64,000 nucleotides of DNA from Cucumis sativus (Eukaryota > Streptophyta > Magnoliopsida > Cucurbitales > Cucurbitaceae): contig NC_026657.2 of assembly GCF_000004075.3 (NCBI RefSeq), positions 33,342,732 to 33,406,731 on the forward strand, in the 5' to 3' direction. Positions 11,602-24,400 of the stretch are shown here, piece after piece; within the stretch, counting starts at the first letter, position 1; each line of letters begins with the position of its first letter. The translations under genes and the position numbers were made by a program. A model generated the notes under the pieces. It was given only the letters and a program-made list of their open reading frames with translations, did not search any database and was not told the origin of the DNA.

Positions 11602-14600
11602 CAACTCTTTCTTTGATGACAGCAGCGTACTCAGCATCACCACAATGTTGTGCAAAGAAAAGTATGTTATTGTACATTGCATGAGACGGTTGAATTCCTG
11701 CATCATTCATCCACTGCAATACCTGTACGCTAGTTTGTTTAAATTTCTATATTCCTAGCTGGGAATATGATGAGAAAACTTAAAAATCGTGTCATGTGGT
11801 ATTCAACGGAATCAAATGTTGGCGAGTTTGGTCATTTTCTATCTATTTTTCCATAGAAAGCAAAAACTTAATTAAAGGGTGAAAATATTAACCAAAATTG
11901 TACCGAACTCCAGAGACTTAAAGACAGTTACATTGTTTGGATTTTCTCTTTGAAGAAAAACAAAAGAGACAACTTCTCATTAAATAAATAAAAAGAATTC
12001 AAACTGAGTGAAAAATAGAACCGAATGAGACAAAAGGAACCACTGCAGAGAATTAAAAGAGAACGAAATACAATATACAAAAAGAAACTTCCCCAATGAG
12101 AAAACACTGAGAACCAAAAAAGCTATGGACGAGCTGAGTCTCAACCTAAAGGAAAGACCATAAGGGAGAAAAAGAAAACTGAGCCCCAAAACAACAAATG
12201 AGAACCAATGAACCGAAACTTGGTGCACCCCTATTAAGCAAGTGTAGAAGAGGAGGCCACGAGAGAGGGTAGTGGTGAATAATAGGCTGATAGAACTAAG
12301 CTAAGAGTGGACCCACGAGAAAATAGCAAGTGGGCTGCGAATGGAGTGATATGCATAGTGAGAAAATAAGCGAGGGGGACGTTTTTGCTATATTCAGTCT
12401 GATAGAAAGTTGAACTTCGGAGACGGAGGAAGCTCTGTAATTCTTCCCTTGACTTAGTACCTTGATTGATAAATAAACCCTCGTCCATATCAAAACATGA
12501 ATGACAAAAAGACATTCCTAAGAGTAAACAGTGTTTCAAAAAACTTTTTAGGCCAAAAGACATTTCTGGAAAAGAACATACGCCATATTAGGCACTGGGA
12601 ACATCTTTCAACATATCAATTTGCATTAGACATTTAAACGTTTTTTCTTACTTTAGAAACCATAACTATCAGTATCTTGACTAAAGCTTCTTTTAGACTT
12701 CCATATATAGAAAAGTACTAATAATTCTCATAGCACTGCTCCAAAGTCTAGGCTTGCTCACAAGTTGCTTTAGTAATAGCAGTAGTACCAAGATATCAGG
12801 AAAAAAAAATGCATGGGATAACTAATGTCCAAGTAATATACAACTCCTATATTCAGTCGTCATGGATATATATTAGTATGAAAAGCTCCAAGGGTTTTGA
12901 AATGTCATATTATCAAAATATGAAGCATACCTCAATGTATTTTCTCCACTTTCCAGCAGACAAAAGGTTCTTCAACAAGATTGAGTAAGTATTGATATTG
13001 ACACTGGATCCCAATGCCACGAATCTGTAAAACAGCTGTATTTGTGGGCAAAATATCTGAGTTCAACACATTACACGGATACAAACACTTGGTAGATGTA
13101 AATCATGTTCATAGATATCGTACTTTAAACTATCTTAAAAGGGGAACAGAGAACCGAAGTGAAAGGTGTAGAAAACTTTGCTAAACTCCAAACATTAACT
13201 AATAAAAATAATATATATATCGAGTGATATAATTTTTTATTTGCCTCAGTATGATATTAATTTGCCTTGACCCAAAACCTAGCTTTGGGTCAATTGGTAA
13301 TCTAAGAGTATACTTTCATTTCCAATTACCTTTATCATAATCTCCGTCTTTCCACTTTTTCCCAGAAACTGCAGAAGATGGTTAATAGTTCCAAGTGAAA
13401 CAAGATGAAAAGAAGGCTCCATCAGATTTATCAAGTCTGTAGCTTTCCTCCAATCCCGCAGTCTGCATATACAGTTCAGTAAATAGTTTTTAGTGAAAGA
13501 AATAACACAATTAAGTAAACCTGAAAACCTTATGTGCCCAAATGATCCAAAGCAAAGAGGGATGCCTCAGAAAAAATTGTAATGATTCCATAAATCTGTA
13601 ATCGTAAGTGATTATCGTATTAAAATGTTTGAGGATGATGAAAAAACTGTCAGTTAATGTTTAGCTAACTACTAAAGAAAATATGTAAAATATATACATG
13701 TTAAATCTTACATGCTACAAGCTGACAACATTTCGAAGAAATTGGCATCATTGAAAGGAATTCCCTTCTCCTTCATAATTTCTGCCAAAATAAGAACGTT
13801 GGAAGCCTGGTTTCCCTTATTAAATGCTTTCATCAACGCGGAGCATGCTATAGAATCTAGTTGAATGTTATTTGCTTCCATTTCCTGATATAAGGCGCAA
13901 ACTTTTTCCCACATCTCTGATAGGAAAATTAAATTATAAAAATTCAGAATCAAACAATATCAATACAGTCAAATCAGATCAATGAACTGAAAAACCTACC
14001 AGATGCACTATATGCATTTATCATTGCTGTATATGTAACTAAATCAGGACAACAACCACTCCCCTTCAATGAATTGAACAAAGATTCTGCTTTCACAAGT
14101 TGACCCTGAAATGTATGAAAATTAAACAAGCAATAAAGGATTTATCTCAATTGACAGGTAGTCTAGATGAGGGAAGTATCTCGTCTTGCTAGAGTACTCA
14201 CCTGCTTACTATAGGCACAGATCATAGAAGAGTAGATCTCACTGGACAAAGGAATTCTTAAATCTAACATTTCTTTGAAAAAGCAGAGTGCTTCTTCATA
14301 TTTTGACATCCTACAACAACCACTTATCAAGATAGTAAATGTGACAGAGTCTGGTTTAGTAGTCTTATTCTCCATTGATCTATACAAATTAATTGCCTTT
14401 TCATATTCACCAATATTCATATAGCTCCCAATAGCTGAATTACACGCAATAGTGTTCAAATGAATTCCCCGAAGCTCAGCAGCTGAAAGCACAGAATCTA
14501 TATTCACCTTTTGACCAAATCGTCCACAAGCAGCCAAGAGGGTGCATATGGAAACAACATTTGGATGAATTCCATCTTGTTCCATCTCACGTAAGATGTC

Positions 14601-17600
14601 AACAGCTTGAGGTAAGTAGCCATTTGATCCATATGCATCCATCAGTGCATTGTAGCTAACAAGATTTGGCTTACATTTGTTTCTCTTCATCATATCAAAC
14701 ACTTCTCTAGCCCTAGCAGGCTGCTGAGATCTTCCAAATGTACTAATTAAAGATGTATAAGATACAACATCCGGACAAAAACCACTCCTTTTCATCTCAT
14801 CAAAAACTGAAAAAGCTTCTTTATCCATCCCATGGGATGCATATGCACTTATTAAAGCATTATACGAAACAATGTTAGGTTTTATGCCTTCCGCCAGCAT
14901 TGTACTAAATACAGCTTTACAATCTTCAATCTGTCCACGAACAGAATAAAGATGAATGATGCTTGTGAATGTCACAACGTCGGGACGACATTCAGACCTC
15001 TTCTCCCGCATGGAACTAAAGATTTCAATGGCTTGTCCATATTGCTTGACCTTTATCAAGCAATGAATCACAATATTAAGTGTAGTGGTGTCAGGTCGGA
15101 TGTTTGTGCCTTTCATCAATTCAAAATATGACAAAGCTTTTGAATACTGAGCCCCACTTTTGTACGCAGATAGAACAATATTGTGGGTCACAAGATCAGG
15201 ACCAACCCCATTGTCTGTCATTTTCTTGCAAACTCTCAAAGCTTCTCGCCAATTTCCACAAGATCCACATGCATTTATTAAATTATTAAACGTCGATCGA
15301 CTAGGAGGGATCTGTGCAAATCAAGAAATCATAAATTGCATAGCACAATATCTATATTGATAAATTAAGATTTAAAAATTAATTCACATAAACTTGTTTA
15401 CATTGTTTGAATATTCACGGTATTTTTCGATAACTTTCTTCATTATTTATTATTTTATCATTAATGGTTATTTATCTATATAATAAATAAGAAATAATAT
15501 CAGTAGAAACTGAATTTTTTAAAAAAATCTTGTAACTCAGTTGGTCTTATAATGTAAAATATTTCACATAAGTTCGGGTTGTTGTACAGAAGGGACAGAG
15601 ACCAGCCAAAAAAAGAAATATGATCCCATAAAAAGGCTAAAGCTAGAAAAAAGAGGACTTATAGCATCCAAGCAAATAGCAAACAATGCTTCTGATGCAT
15701 GTCAGTCCATCACCCCATAATTCTCAATCCATAACAAATTTCTTTTTCATTCCTTTACAATGTGCATACTTCCATCTCAAGAAACCCCTTTCTTCTCTTT
15801 AACCTTTCACAAAATCTTCCATCCCCATGCTTTTCACCCATTCAAAACTGCTCTTCCTACCTTTTTGAAGGTATTAAAGAAACATCTTCAACTAAGAGAC
15901 GATATATGGATTGATATTGTGTTTTCAACTGTTCTTTTCTACACCATAGCTCTCTCTGTTACCATTCCTATAAAGTGACAGAGCGAGAGTTGGGGAAGAA
16001 CAACCCTATTCATGGTGGCCCAGGGATGGACTTATGTCTTATGCAAAAGCTAAAGGGACTCAAATCAATCATTAGTGCATGAAATAAACCATCTCTCATG
16101 CAAGTTAAACCATGTAAATCTCCATTGATCAGTGGAGGTCCACAATGCTACCATCCTCAATAAACTTGTTATCCAGAGAAGCCCTCGCTCAACTTTTCCA
16201 CCACTACCAAAAATCTAGAAACATGGAAGTCCCTAGTTAAACACCAACAAGCCCCACAAAACCCGTAACAACTTTCTAGTTCTTACCAAAAAACTCTCAA
16301 TTTTCATTTCCCTATCTCAAAAGCTCGTGCACCCAAATTGTCCAACCTAATTGCTGATCAGGAAAGGTAAACAATACATAAGGAAAATATGAGCCCCTTA
16401 ACCATCTCCACAAAAGACACTATGCGTAATTCCACAACACCAAAATGACTCCTGAAGCACCTACAACTACAACCTCAAGAGTCAAGCAAAAAACAACTCA
16501 ATAGACCCCCTTCTTCCATAAACACTCCAAACAAAGCTCACGCGAAAACTGAATCACTTGGATTCTAACAAAATAACCAAATCAAGATTTTTTTTATATT
16601 CGTGAGTGTTTGGACCAGCTTGCCTGCACCTCAACTAATCTCACGAGTCAACCCGCTTAGCCCTACAACATTTGGTATCAAGGAAACTCATAGGAAATTA
16701 ATTCCTAGGTAGGTGGCCTCCATGGATTCAACCTCGACCTCCAAATCGAAGTTTTTTATTCTTTTTTTTTTGGAGAAAAAGCTCATAAACCAACCTTCTC
16801 TTACCCCTCCCCAAGCCCTCAAAGATTCCAACAAATATATGCGTGCGTGTGTAAAAAGTTGAGTCCCTAGCTTTTGCAGAAACATGCTCACATTGCAAAT
16901 AACAGAATTGAAACTTCTTCAACTCCCTTGATTCTCTCCTTAAAGAGCCCTCCCCCTCCACACCCCTCCCTCTTAGAGATTAAGGAATAGGACTATTGAC
17001 CGAAAGAAGCCAGAGGCTGTACTTCACTACCTCTGAGAAACTAGGCAACCTAGCCTAATCACAAAAATGCTCTAGAAAGTATCAATTCAAAAGGCAAAAG
17101 TAATGCTGCTAAAGGTATCAAATGTGCAAAAATGAAAATAAGCTACAAAGGCTGCTCAACACCGACAGGAGATGAACTTGATGTCTACATCAATAAATAA
17201 CTATTTTACATTCCGGTATGAAGCTAGAGCTGAACGTAGTGGTACAAATGCAAAACTTTATCGTTCCTGAGGTGTTGATCTTAAAGGTTTATTCCTAGTT
17301 CTTCACATTCTTGAACATGGAAGGGTGGTGGCTTATGGGCATACAGATGCATGCATGCATGTATGTGTAAGTGTACTTGACCAATCAAAGACAAGAAGGT
17401 TGCTCACAGTCAATCAGAGGCACTAAGATCTTAAGGGAAGTATATAAATACACACAGCTGCACGTAGCATGTCTTCCATTATATTCGTTGCCCAACGCCA
17501 TTGACCTGCTCTACCATGTGCATTGATTAGGGCATTGTAGGTCTCGACATCAGGTTTGCATCTAAAAAGAAATATTGTTCAATTAACAACATTTGAACAG

Positions 17601-18518
17601 AAATCAAAGTGGCGTCACACAACAACAAAACTTTCACATGACCACACAAGAAACATTATTCAATACTTCAACAATGGCGAATCTAAGACCTACCTCCATT
17701 TTTGCATTTCAAAAAACAAACCACGAGCTTGATCAATTCGGTTATGTCTGGCATGCAGCCTTATCATCATATTGTAGATATCGTTACGGGCACAATAATT
17801 CCGCTGGTTCTTCATCCAATCAAATACTTGAACACAGTGTTCAATGGAACCAATTTGAGTCAACTCCTGCACAAGAGGAAAGAACCGTTGAGTTGATTTT
17901 TTTTTTTTTTTTGCTTAGATATATATTTCCCGGCAAAGAAAATTCTTGAAGTAGAGAACAAAAATCTTGTTAACTCAATTCTTCATAACGTAAAAGGAAT
18001 ATTTTATGACCGTTTCACAAACTTACACCAAGCATGTAAACTCAAACGAGTCGAATAATCAAAGTTTAACCATTGCGCAATAAGCTGTTAAAGAAGACAG
18101 AGAGAAAGAGCGATACCTTCATAAGAGCAGGATAATTCTTTCGAGAAAATCGTCCAACCCAGCAATTTAGCAAAGCCTCGACATCACCAGAGCGTTGTAG
18201 CTTCAGAATCCTTTGTACGACTTCAGTGACCGTCCAGTCCTTCTGGAATCGTTCGCCCTTAACTCGCAATTGGTACCGCCTGGGAATATCTTGTTTCCTG
18301 AGCCCGTTAACGAGTGTTCGAATTTCGTGTTTGCCGTTGTCGTAGTCTACTAAAACTTGCTTTCTCTCTTCGAACGCCGACTCGTTTTTCGAATTCTTGC
18401 AAATGATGAGAGTTTTAGGAAGAGTGGAATTCAAGCTCCGGCAAGGACAAACGACGGGATAGGACATTTTGTGGTGGTTAGAGGAGGTGTAATGGCAGTG
18501 GGGTGGCAGTGACGCCAT
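11602..18518 (-). CDS. EMB2654: Pentatricopeptide-repeat protein, EMB2654 / At2g41720-like
   Basis: A P-class PPR protein of about 820 residues plus a short unresolved C-terminus. Known orthologue role: chloroplast PPR protein needed for embryo development and linked to rps12 trans-splicing. Exons on the minus strand: 18518-18117, 17866-17694, 17561-17456, 15311-14202, 14105-14000, 13916-13712, 13462-13330, 13035-12931, 11722-11602; phases agree at every junction. The N-terminus is Ser/Thr-rich and acidic-poor, fitting a plastid transit peptide. The core is a run of 35-residue repeats (for example NIVSYNALISAYASHGMDKE), starting near residue 140 and densest in the 370-codon exon 4. The ATG at 18518 is the first in frame. 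The gene is head-to-head with the AP2 gene. Exon 9 ends in phase 1, so a further small exon must exist downstream; candidates at about 10800-10880 or 11115-11210 could not be decided. Confidence 0.9.
15312..17455 (-). other. Large intron 3 of the PPR gene
   Basis: A 2.1-kb intron, much longer than the other introns of this gene. Apart from the SINE at 16595-16760 it holds C/A-rich sequence with no convincing coding potential (about 15700-16560). This is probably accumulated repeat sequence. Confidence 0.5.
16595..16760 (-). repeat. Au-like SINE, copy 2 (PPR intron)
   Basis: Shares with copies 1 and 3 the segments equivalent to GTGTTTGGACCAGCTTG, CTCAACTAATCTCACGAG, AACTCATAGGAAATTAATTC and the B-box-bearing CCATGGATTCAACC (plus-strand readings). 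The B box reads GGTTGAATCC on the minus strand. Confidence 0.6.
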
Positions 18519-19019
18519 GGATTAGAGAGGGAGAAAGACCATGAGAAATGAAATGAGCCAAGCTGAGTAGCGACCAGTACAGGTATCTCGTCTAAAATTT
18601 CTTTAAAATAATAAGTACGTATATATATATATATTTTAAATTGTTAAAAAAATAGAAGTGTTCATAAAATATATTCAATAAGCTATAAAAAAATTTGAGC
18701 TTAGTTTCAATATTTTGTTATTTTAAAAATATGTTTGTATTTTTCTTTTTTATATCTCAAGTGTTGCGACATATTTTATATTTAATGTAAAATTTTTTAT
18801 TTTTTCTTGAATCTTATGAATGTAGTGATATTGTATCTTTATCTAAAATAATAAATAAAATAAAATTGATTTTTGAAAAATAAAAAATCACTTTAAATTG
18901 ATTTTTAAATCATCAAAACTAGTCAGATGATTCTTCTTAGTAATTTCTCGAATCACCTCTTAACATTTTTTAAATTATTAAAAATAAATTAACAAACTTA
19001 GATATTCATTAAAATATTT

Positions 19020-19600
19020 GATAACGGTTGTCAGCCAACTTTCGATTACTTTTCTGTTTTGCTGTCACCAAACTTTTGACGGCCATCATCGGCAAACTTC
19101 TAATGATAGTTTTATTAAGACGGTCACTTGTAACCCTTGTTCACGTATGTTTCTTGGCACAACCACTTTTTCTTTTCACAATCATCATCGTCAATCAATT
19201 TTCAACAACTATTTTTTATAACCGTTGTTACCACTTCATGCAACCTCAACCTCAAATCAATGTTTGCCAATATCACCATTAGTCAATTTTTGACGATCAC
19301 GTTTCAACATTTGACATCGAACAACTTCCAATAAATTAGATATTTATTACAAATAAATTAATAAAATTAGATATTTATTAAAAATAAATTAATAAAATTA
19401 TATATTTATTAGAATTTTGGGTGACCATATTTCCGACAACCGCTTTAATCCATTATGTTGACGACCGTGTTTTGGTGACTATCACTAGTCAACTTGAGCA
19501 ACCACGGCCACCAACCTCTAGTCACCATTTTTCACTAATCAATGTTTCCAACTACAATTTTCTAGTAACCGTCGGTAACCAACTTTTTAATAAAAATATT
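19020..19600. repeat. Degenerate internally repetitive tract
   Basis: Many diverged variants of a short unit built around CAAC.GTT, GACNACC and CCACCA (for example GACGACCGTG, GGTGACTATCACTAG, CAACCGTTGTTACCAC) recur over about 600 bp, interrupted by the 31-bp tandem array at 19330-19412. The composition is less AT-rich than the flanks and there is no conserved reading frame. It looks like an old satellite or rearranged transposon. Confidence 0.35.
19330..19412. repeat. 31-bp tandem repeat, about 2.7 copies
   Basis: GATATTTATTA recurs at 19339 and 19370, and TATATTTATTA at 19401, each spaced 31 bp, separated by the AAATAAATTAATAAAATTA-type filler. Confidence 0.75.
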
Positions 19601-20497
19601 TTTTTAAACTCAAATGTGTAAATTAATAAAAAAATATATTTTTTGTAATTAATTTGTTAAATAATTTTTAAATATAAATTTTAATTTGATAATTTTAAAA
19701 TTACTTTTCCAACCAAACATACTAACTCAAACTTACTTTGAAGTATTTAAAAATCAATTTTAAAAGTTTGAAACCAGACAAAAAAAAAAAAATGATAGTT
19801 AAAAATTACTTTTACAAGATCAATTGTATATAAATCTATTTTAAACTTGCATATAAATCTATCTTTCTAAAATCACCACTTTAAGTATCATTTTCAAATA
19901 TGCCTTCAAATTAGACGTGAAATTAACATATATTTTAAAATGGATTGTAATAGATCTAATTTATAGAATGTTGTTGACCTAAAATACAATGTCCGATAGT
20001 ATTATATATAATTTACCAAAATAATATAAGTTCATATGAGTGTAAAACTCAAGCCATAATTAGTATGACTTTCCATCTCATAAAAGTTGGAGGTTCTATG
20101 CTAAAAAAAAAGTAAATTTATAACTGGGAAGTTTAACTTTTGTTAGTTAAAAGTTTAAAAAACAACCGGCCAAAAACCATGCAATTCTCTTCTCAATATT
20201 AACCTATACATATACACGTATATATACATACACATACACATATATGTAAACTTAAGCCGTTTGTTTAGTTGATGCCCAAAAGTTTGATGGAACAAATATT
20301 TAGATTAGTGCATATATTTGTTTTAAGATGATGTAAAATGTCATGATTTATAAGATTATCAAATATCTTACAACTTTTTACGATGGACATTTTAAGTTTT
20401 TTATGTCCTCATGGAACACATGATTTTTTCGATGCTCGTGTTGAGTGACCTTTTTTTTCTTCTTTCATCTCCTCATTTTTTCATGTGAGAGATTGTT

Positions 20498-20690
20498 TTT
20501 AAATATAGCAAAAGTGAACCTAAATATTTATAAAAATAACAAAATATTATTGTCTACCACGATAAACCGTGATAGACACTGATAAATTATTATAAGTTAT
20601 CACTAATAGACACAAATAAATATCTTCCATTGAATAAAGCTGACTTAGCTTATGTAATTGATAAAAAAAGAATTACTATATTTTAAGCTA
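20498..20690. repeat. MITE-like AT-rich repeat, second copy
   Basis: Shares with the element at 58882-59045 the AAATATAGCAAAA start and a centre rich in GATAGACACTGAT and ATCACTAATAGAC-type half palindromes. The right end is diverged. Confidence 0.4.
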
Positions 20691-21000
20691 TTTTTTCTTC
20701 ATCATCGTTATCGTTATCGTTAACATATAAGATCAATCAATAACAATATTTATAACAAAACGATAATTATAATCACGGAAAATTGAGCATAAATGGAGTC
20801 TCATTCAACTTCATGGTTTTTGTATATAAAGAGAGAAAAGCAATATGATTGTAATGATGGTAGTTGTTACTAAATGCATGTAATAATCCTATGAGAGGGT
20901 AAAAATGAAAATGCTCTAAAAGAAGAAGAGTAAGCATTTAGTAATTGTTTAGAATAATGGAGAAATAATGGAATTAACGTCCACAAACATAGCATGTTAG

Positions 21001-21060
21001 GCCGACAGGTAGCAACCTGGCTTTTCCAGCAGCCGACAAGTGGCATCGGGCCATCACGTG
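21001..21060 (+). promoter_or_regulatory. AP2 gene upstream region: two GCCGAC cores and a G-box
   Basis: GCCGAC (the DRE/CRT core bound by DREB/CBF factors) occurs at 21001-21006 and 21032-21037, and a perfect CACGTG G-box at 21055-21060. All lie about 350-410 bp before the start codon. The clustering within 60 bp is seen directly; cold, drought or ABA responsiveness is an inference. Confidence 0.5.
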
Positions 21061-21323
21061 ATCATCACGCGCACTTTCAAACTCTTTTAATTTACTTTTT
21101 TACCCTCCACCCCATGCTAGCCGTTGCACCCACTTTTTCCCGCTGTAGAGGCATGCGATGGTACCCTCGAAGGCCTTCCAAATTCCGAGGACAAAATAGT
21201 AACTTCCTGCACCCTTTTCCCTCTCTTCTCTCTCCCCGGACTACAGTTTTGCCCCTTCGTGGTCAATCAAAATCCACCAAATTCAGGCTCTTTTTTCCTC
21301 ACTCACACTCTCACTGAACCTCT

Positions 21324-21328
<5 letters not shown>

Positions 21329-21359
<31 letters not shown>
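21329..21359 (+). repeat. CT microsatellite in AP2 gene leader
   Basis: An uninterrupted (TC)n/(CT)n tract about 50-80 bp before the start codon, the type of pyrimidine tract common in plant 5' leaders and also a GAGA-type element on the minus strand. Likely length-polymorphic. Confidence 0.8.
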
Positions 21360-21361
<2 letters not shown>

Positions 21362-21411
21362 GTTTCGCTGAGATTCTCCTTCCTAGGGTTTAGGTTTTGT
21401 TTGTTGTTTCC

Positions 21412-24400
21412 ATGGCTTCTTCGTCTTCTGATCCTGGCTTCAAACACGAACCTGGTGCCTGTAGCACTGCTGCTGCTGGAAGAGGGACGGCGGAATCTTC
21501 CGAGGTTGTTATGGCGAATGATCAGCTTTTACTCTATAGAGGGTTGAAGAAAGCGAAGAAAGAGAGAGGTTGTACTGCCAAAGAACGCATTAGTAAAATG
21601 CCTCCGTGTGCTGCTGGAAAAAGAAGCTCTATATACCGCGGAGTCACTAGGTAATTCTCATAGTGGAAACCGAAGCTGGTGCGTTTGATTGCTGAGAGTT
21701 CTGTTTTTCTTTCTTTCATTTTAAACGATTTGAGATTCTTTTGCTTACGGATTATCGAAAATTTGATCGGAAAAGTGTAGAATTGTTGCTCGTCGCTCGC
21801 AGACTAATTTGATACTTTGTGCAAAATTTGCTGTTTACTCATTTGGATAAGAGTCGAGTCCTTGTTCATATAGGGAGATTTTGATACGATGAGACAAGGA
21901 TACGATCAAGTGACTCTTTGCATGGGTGAACATTTAAGTTGAGCTAATGGCTACTGCAGTTTATGCCATAGTATCAAGCCTTAGTTACGCACGAAAACAG
22001 AATCTGAACTCGATAATTCTCACGTTGGTGAAAGAGAGAGAAACTGAAATGGCTAAATGATCAACAGCATCTTAAGTAGATCTAGGCATAAGAGGAATTT
22101 TTCGTATTGAGCTGATTTGTTGCAGGTGTGGTATATAAGACCATAATGATTGAGTTCGTGAGGTGAGGCAAGTGCTATTTTTAGGCAAGTTACAAAATAT
22201 ATACTTATTGCGCATTGTAACTAATCATCATTTTGTTGAAGTCACCCACCTCGTTACCTTACCAAGTCAGTAGATGTGTTATCAGATGTTATTATCACAA
22301 GATGATCAACTGTTCTTTTCAACTAAAAGAATTACTTCCTTATTTTTATCTAGCGAGAATCAATTGGCTAACATTTCTAGTAATGTACACTTATTTTTTT
22401 AGTTTTACCTTTTTCTATGCTGAACTAGCGCGTGTGAATGGTTTGGTGATATTAGGCATAGATGGACTGGTCGTTATGAAGCTCATCTTTGGGATAAAAG
22501 TACTTGGAACCAGAACCAGAACAAGAAGGGAAAGCAAGGTATTTCTCTCTCACACACACATAGGCACACACAAATATCAGTGTGAAACCAATCACCAGTT
22601 TGCTTTGGAGTACTGAGTACTGACAGCACTTTTATCTTTAAAATGTGCATGGAACTTCTGGCATATGATTGATCATTCCAGTGTATCTGGGTTAGTATTC
22701 TAATCTACTTTCCTCTTTGTACTTTTTAACATTGACTAATACTGGATTATTATGGCCTTTACGCATACTTTTAATGAATAACCTGAATTTACAGGAGCAT
22801 ATGATGAAGAAGAGGCTGCTGCTAGAGCATACGATTTGGCTGCCTTAAAATATTGGGGTCCTGGGACTCTTATTAATTTTCCAGTGAGATGTCGCTTAAT
22901 CCCCTTCCCCTTCAAGAAATGGAAAAATACCAGATAGAAACCAATACTTTCATGACCATAGTTTCTCAATAATTATTTTGAAGCATGTATTCCTCTTTTT
23001 TATCCTTTGTCTTACAGTCCTAGAGTTGTTTCTATTTAAATTTTGGGACATTTTTCTAGCTTTTCAAAGAGTATTAAATAGTTACAGAGTTTAGGAAAAA
23101 GTATTATATTATCTAGAAAAGTATCATCAGTACTTGCATATTTTGTTCTGCTCAACTTTCTTTGTGTAATAAGAAATGTAACAATTGCATTTTGCAGGTG
23201 ACTGATTATACCAGGGACCTTGAAGAAATGCAGAATGTTTCAAGAGAGGAATACCTTGCATCTCTAAGAAGGTAAGTAGAAACTGTTGAAACATCTAGTG
23301 TGATACAATGAGCTACTGCTCATACAATTATATACTTTTCAGAAAGAGCAGTGGATTCTCCAGGGGAATATCCAAATATCGTGGTCTCTCAAGGTATTTC
23401 TTTTTTCCTTGTTAATGTTAATAAGAATTATTTGTTTGTGACATATATGTTGACCTCTTCTATGTCCTCGTGATAGTTCAGAAATATATAGGCTATGATT
23501 TTATAATTTTAATACCTCATGATTAAAACTGTTACTATGTTCTGCAATTCTTTTCTTTTCTTTCTTTTTTTTCCTAGTAAATGTATGTAAACTGCTCTTC
23601 GATCAAGAATAGCTGAGAGAATACAATAATGCATACAAGGCAACTGATTCAAAGGAGCCATACAAAATATCACATTACGACAGGCATATTTTTGTGGGTT
23701 TTTTATGCCCTTTTATTCTTTCTTTTTTAGTTATCATAAAAAAATTATAATATTATTTTTTTAAAAGTACAGGCTTAATAGAATGATTTAGAGGAGATAA
23801 TTTTAATTTTCTTTTTTAGGAAAAGGGAATAGCTAGTCAAGTTGCTGGCATTGAAAGTTTTTGGGAAACATGATTGATGTGGTTCAATTACTTGGTAGAG
23901 TTTGATATACTCTTAGACAGGGTACAAATTAATTTTAAAATGGATAAACTTGCTCCTTATTGATCAAACCTAGATTGTATTGGCTGTGACTCTGGAAGAG
24001 TTGCACCGTATCATGCTCTTCAGTTAGGATGGTACTTGCAAGAACTTAGCTTTGATGTTACAATTGAACCTTTTGTTATATGTTAACTTTATTATATGTC
24101 ACGCTTGGATTCGAAACAAGAAACAAGTGGGGGGCACAAATCTTAGACGGAGGATAACACTAACAGGCCAAAGGCCATTCCTGTCATGCTTGGACAATCC
24201 TTTCATCGAGTAAAAGAAAGGACATTTCCTTTCAGTTTATTAGCGCTCTCTTTTGGAACCACCTTTAGCGTGGAGGGAGCATTAGACCTTCAACAACTTA
24301 GAAAATACGTTTAGTATGGGCTTGGCTTCCGTCCCCTTTTTTGTTCTTTTCATATCATCTGTGAAATTTGTTGGTTTTTTATTTTCTAAAGAAATATTCT

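Noticed and set aside
20994..21393. Open frames of 107 and 89 codons before the AP2 gene
   Set aside because: They overlap the promoter elements and CT tract, have no domain and low-complexity Ser/Leu/Pro content.
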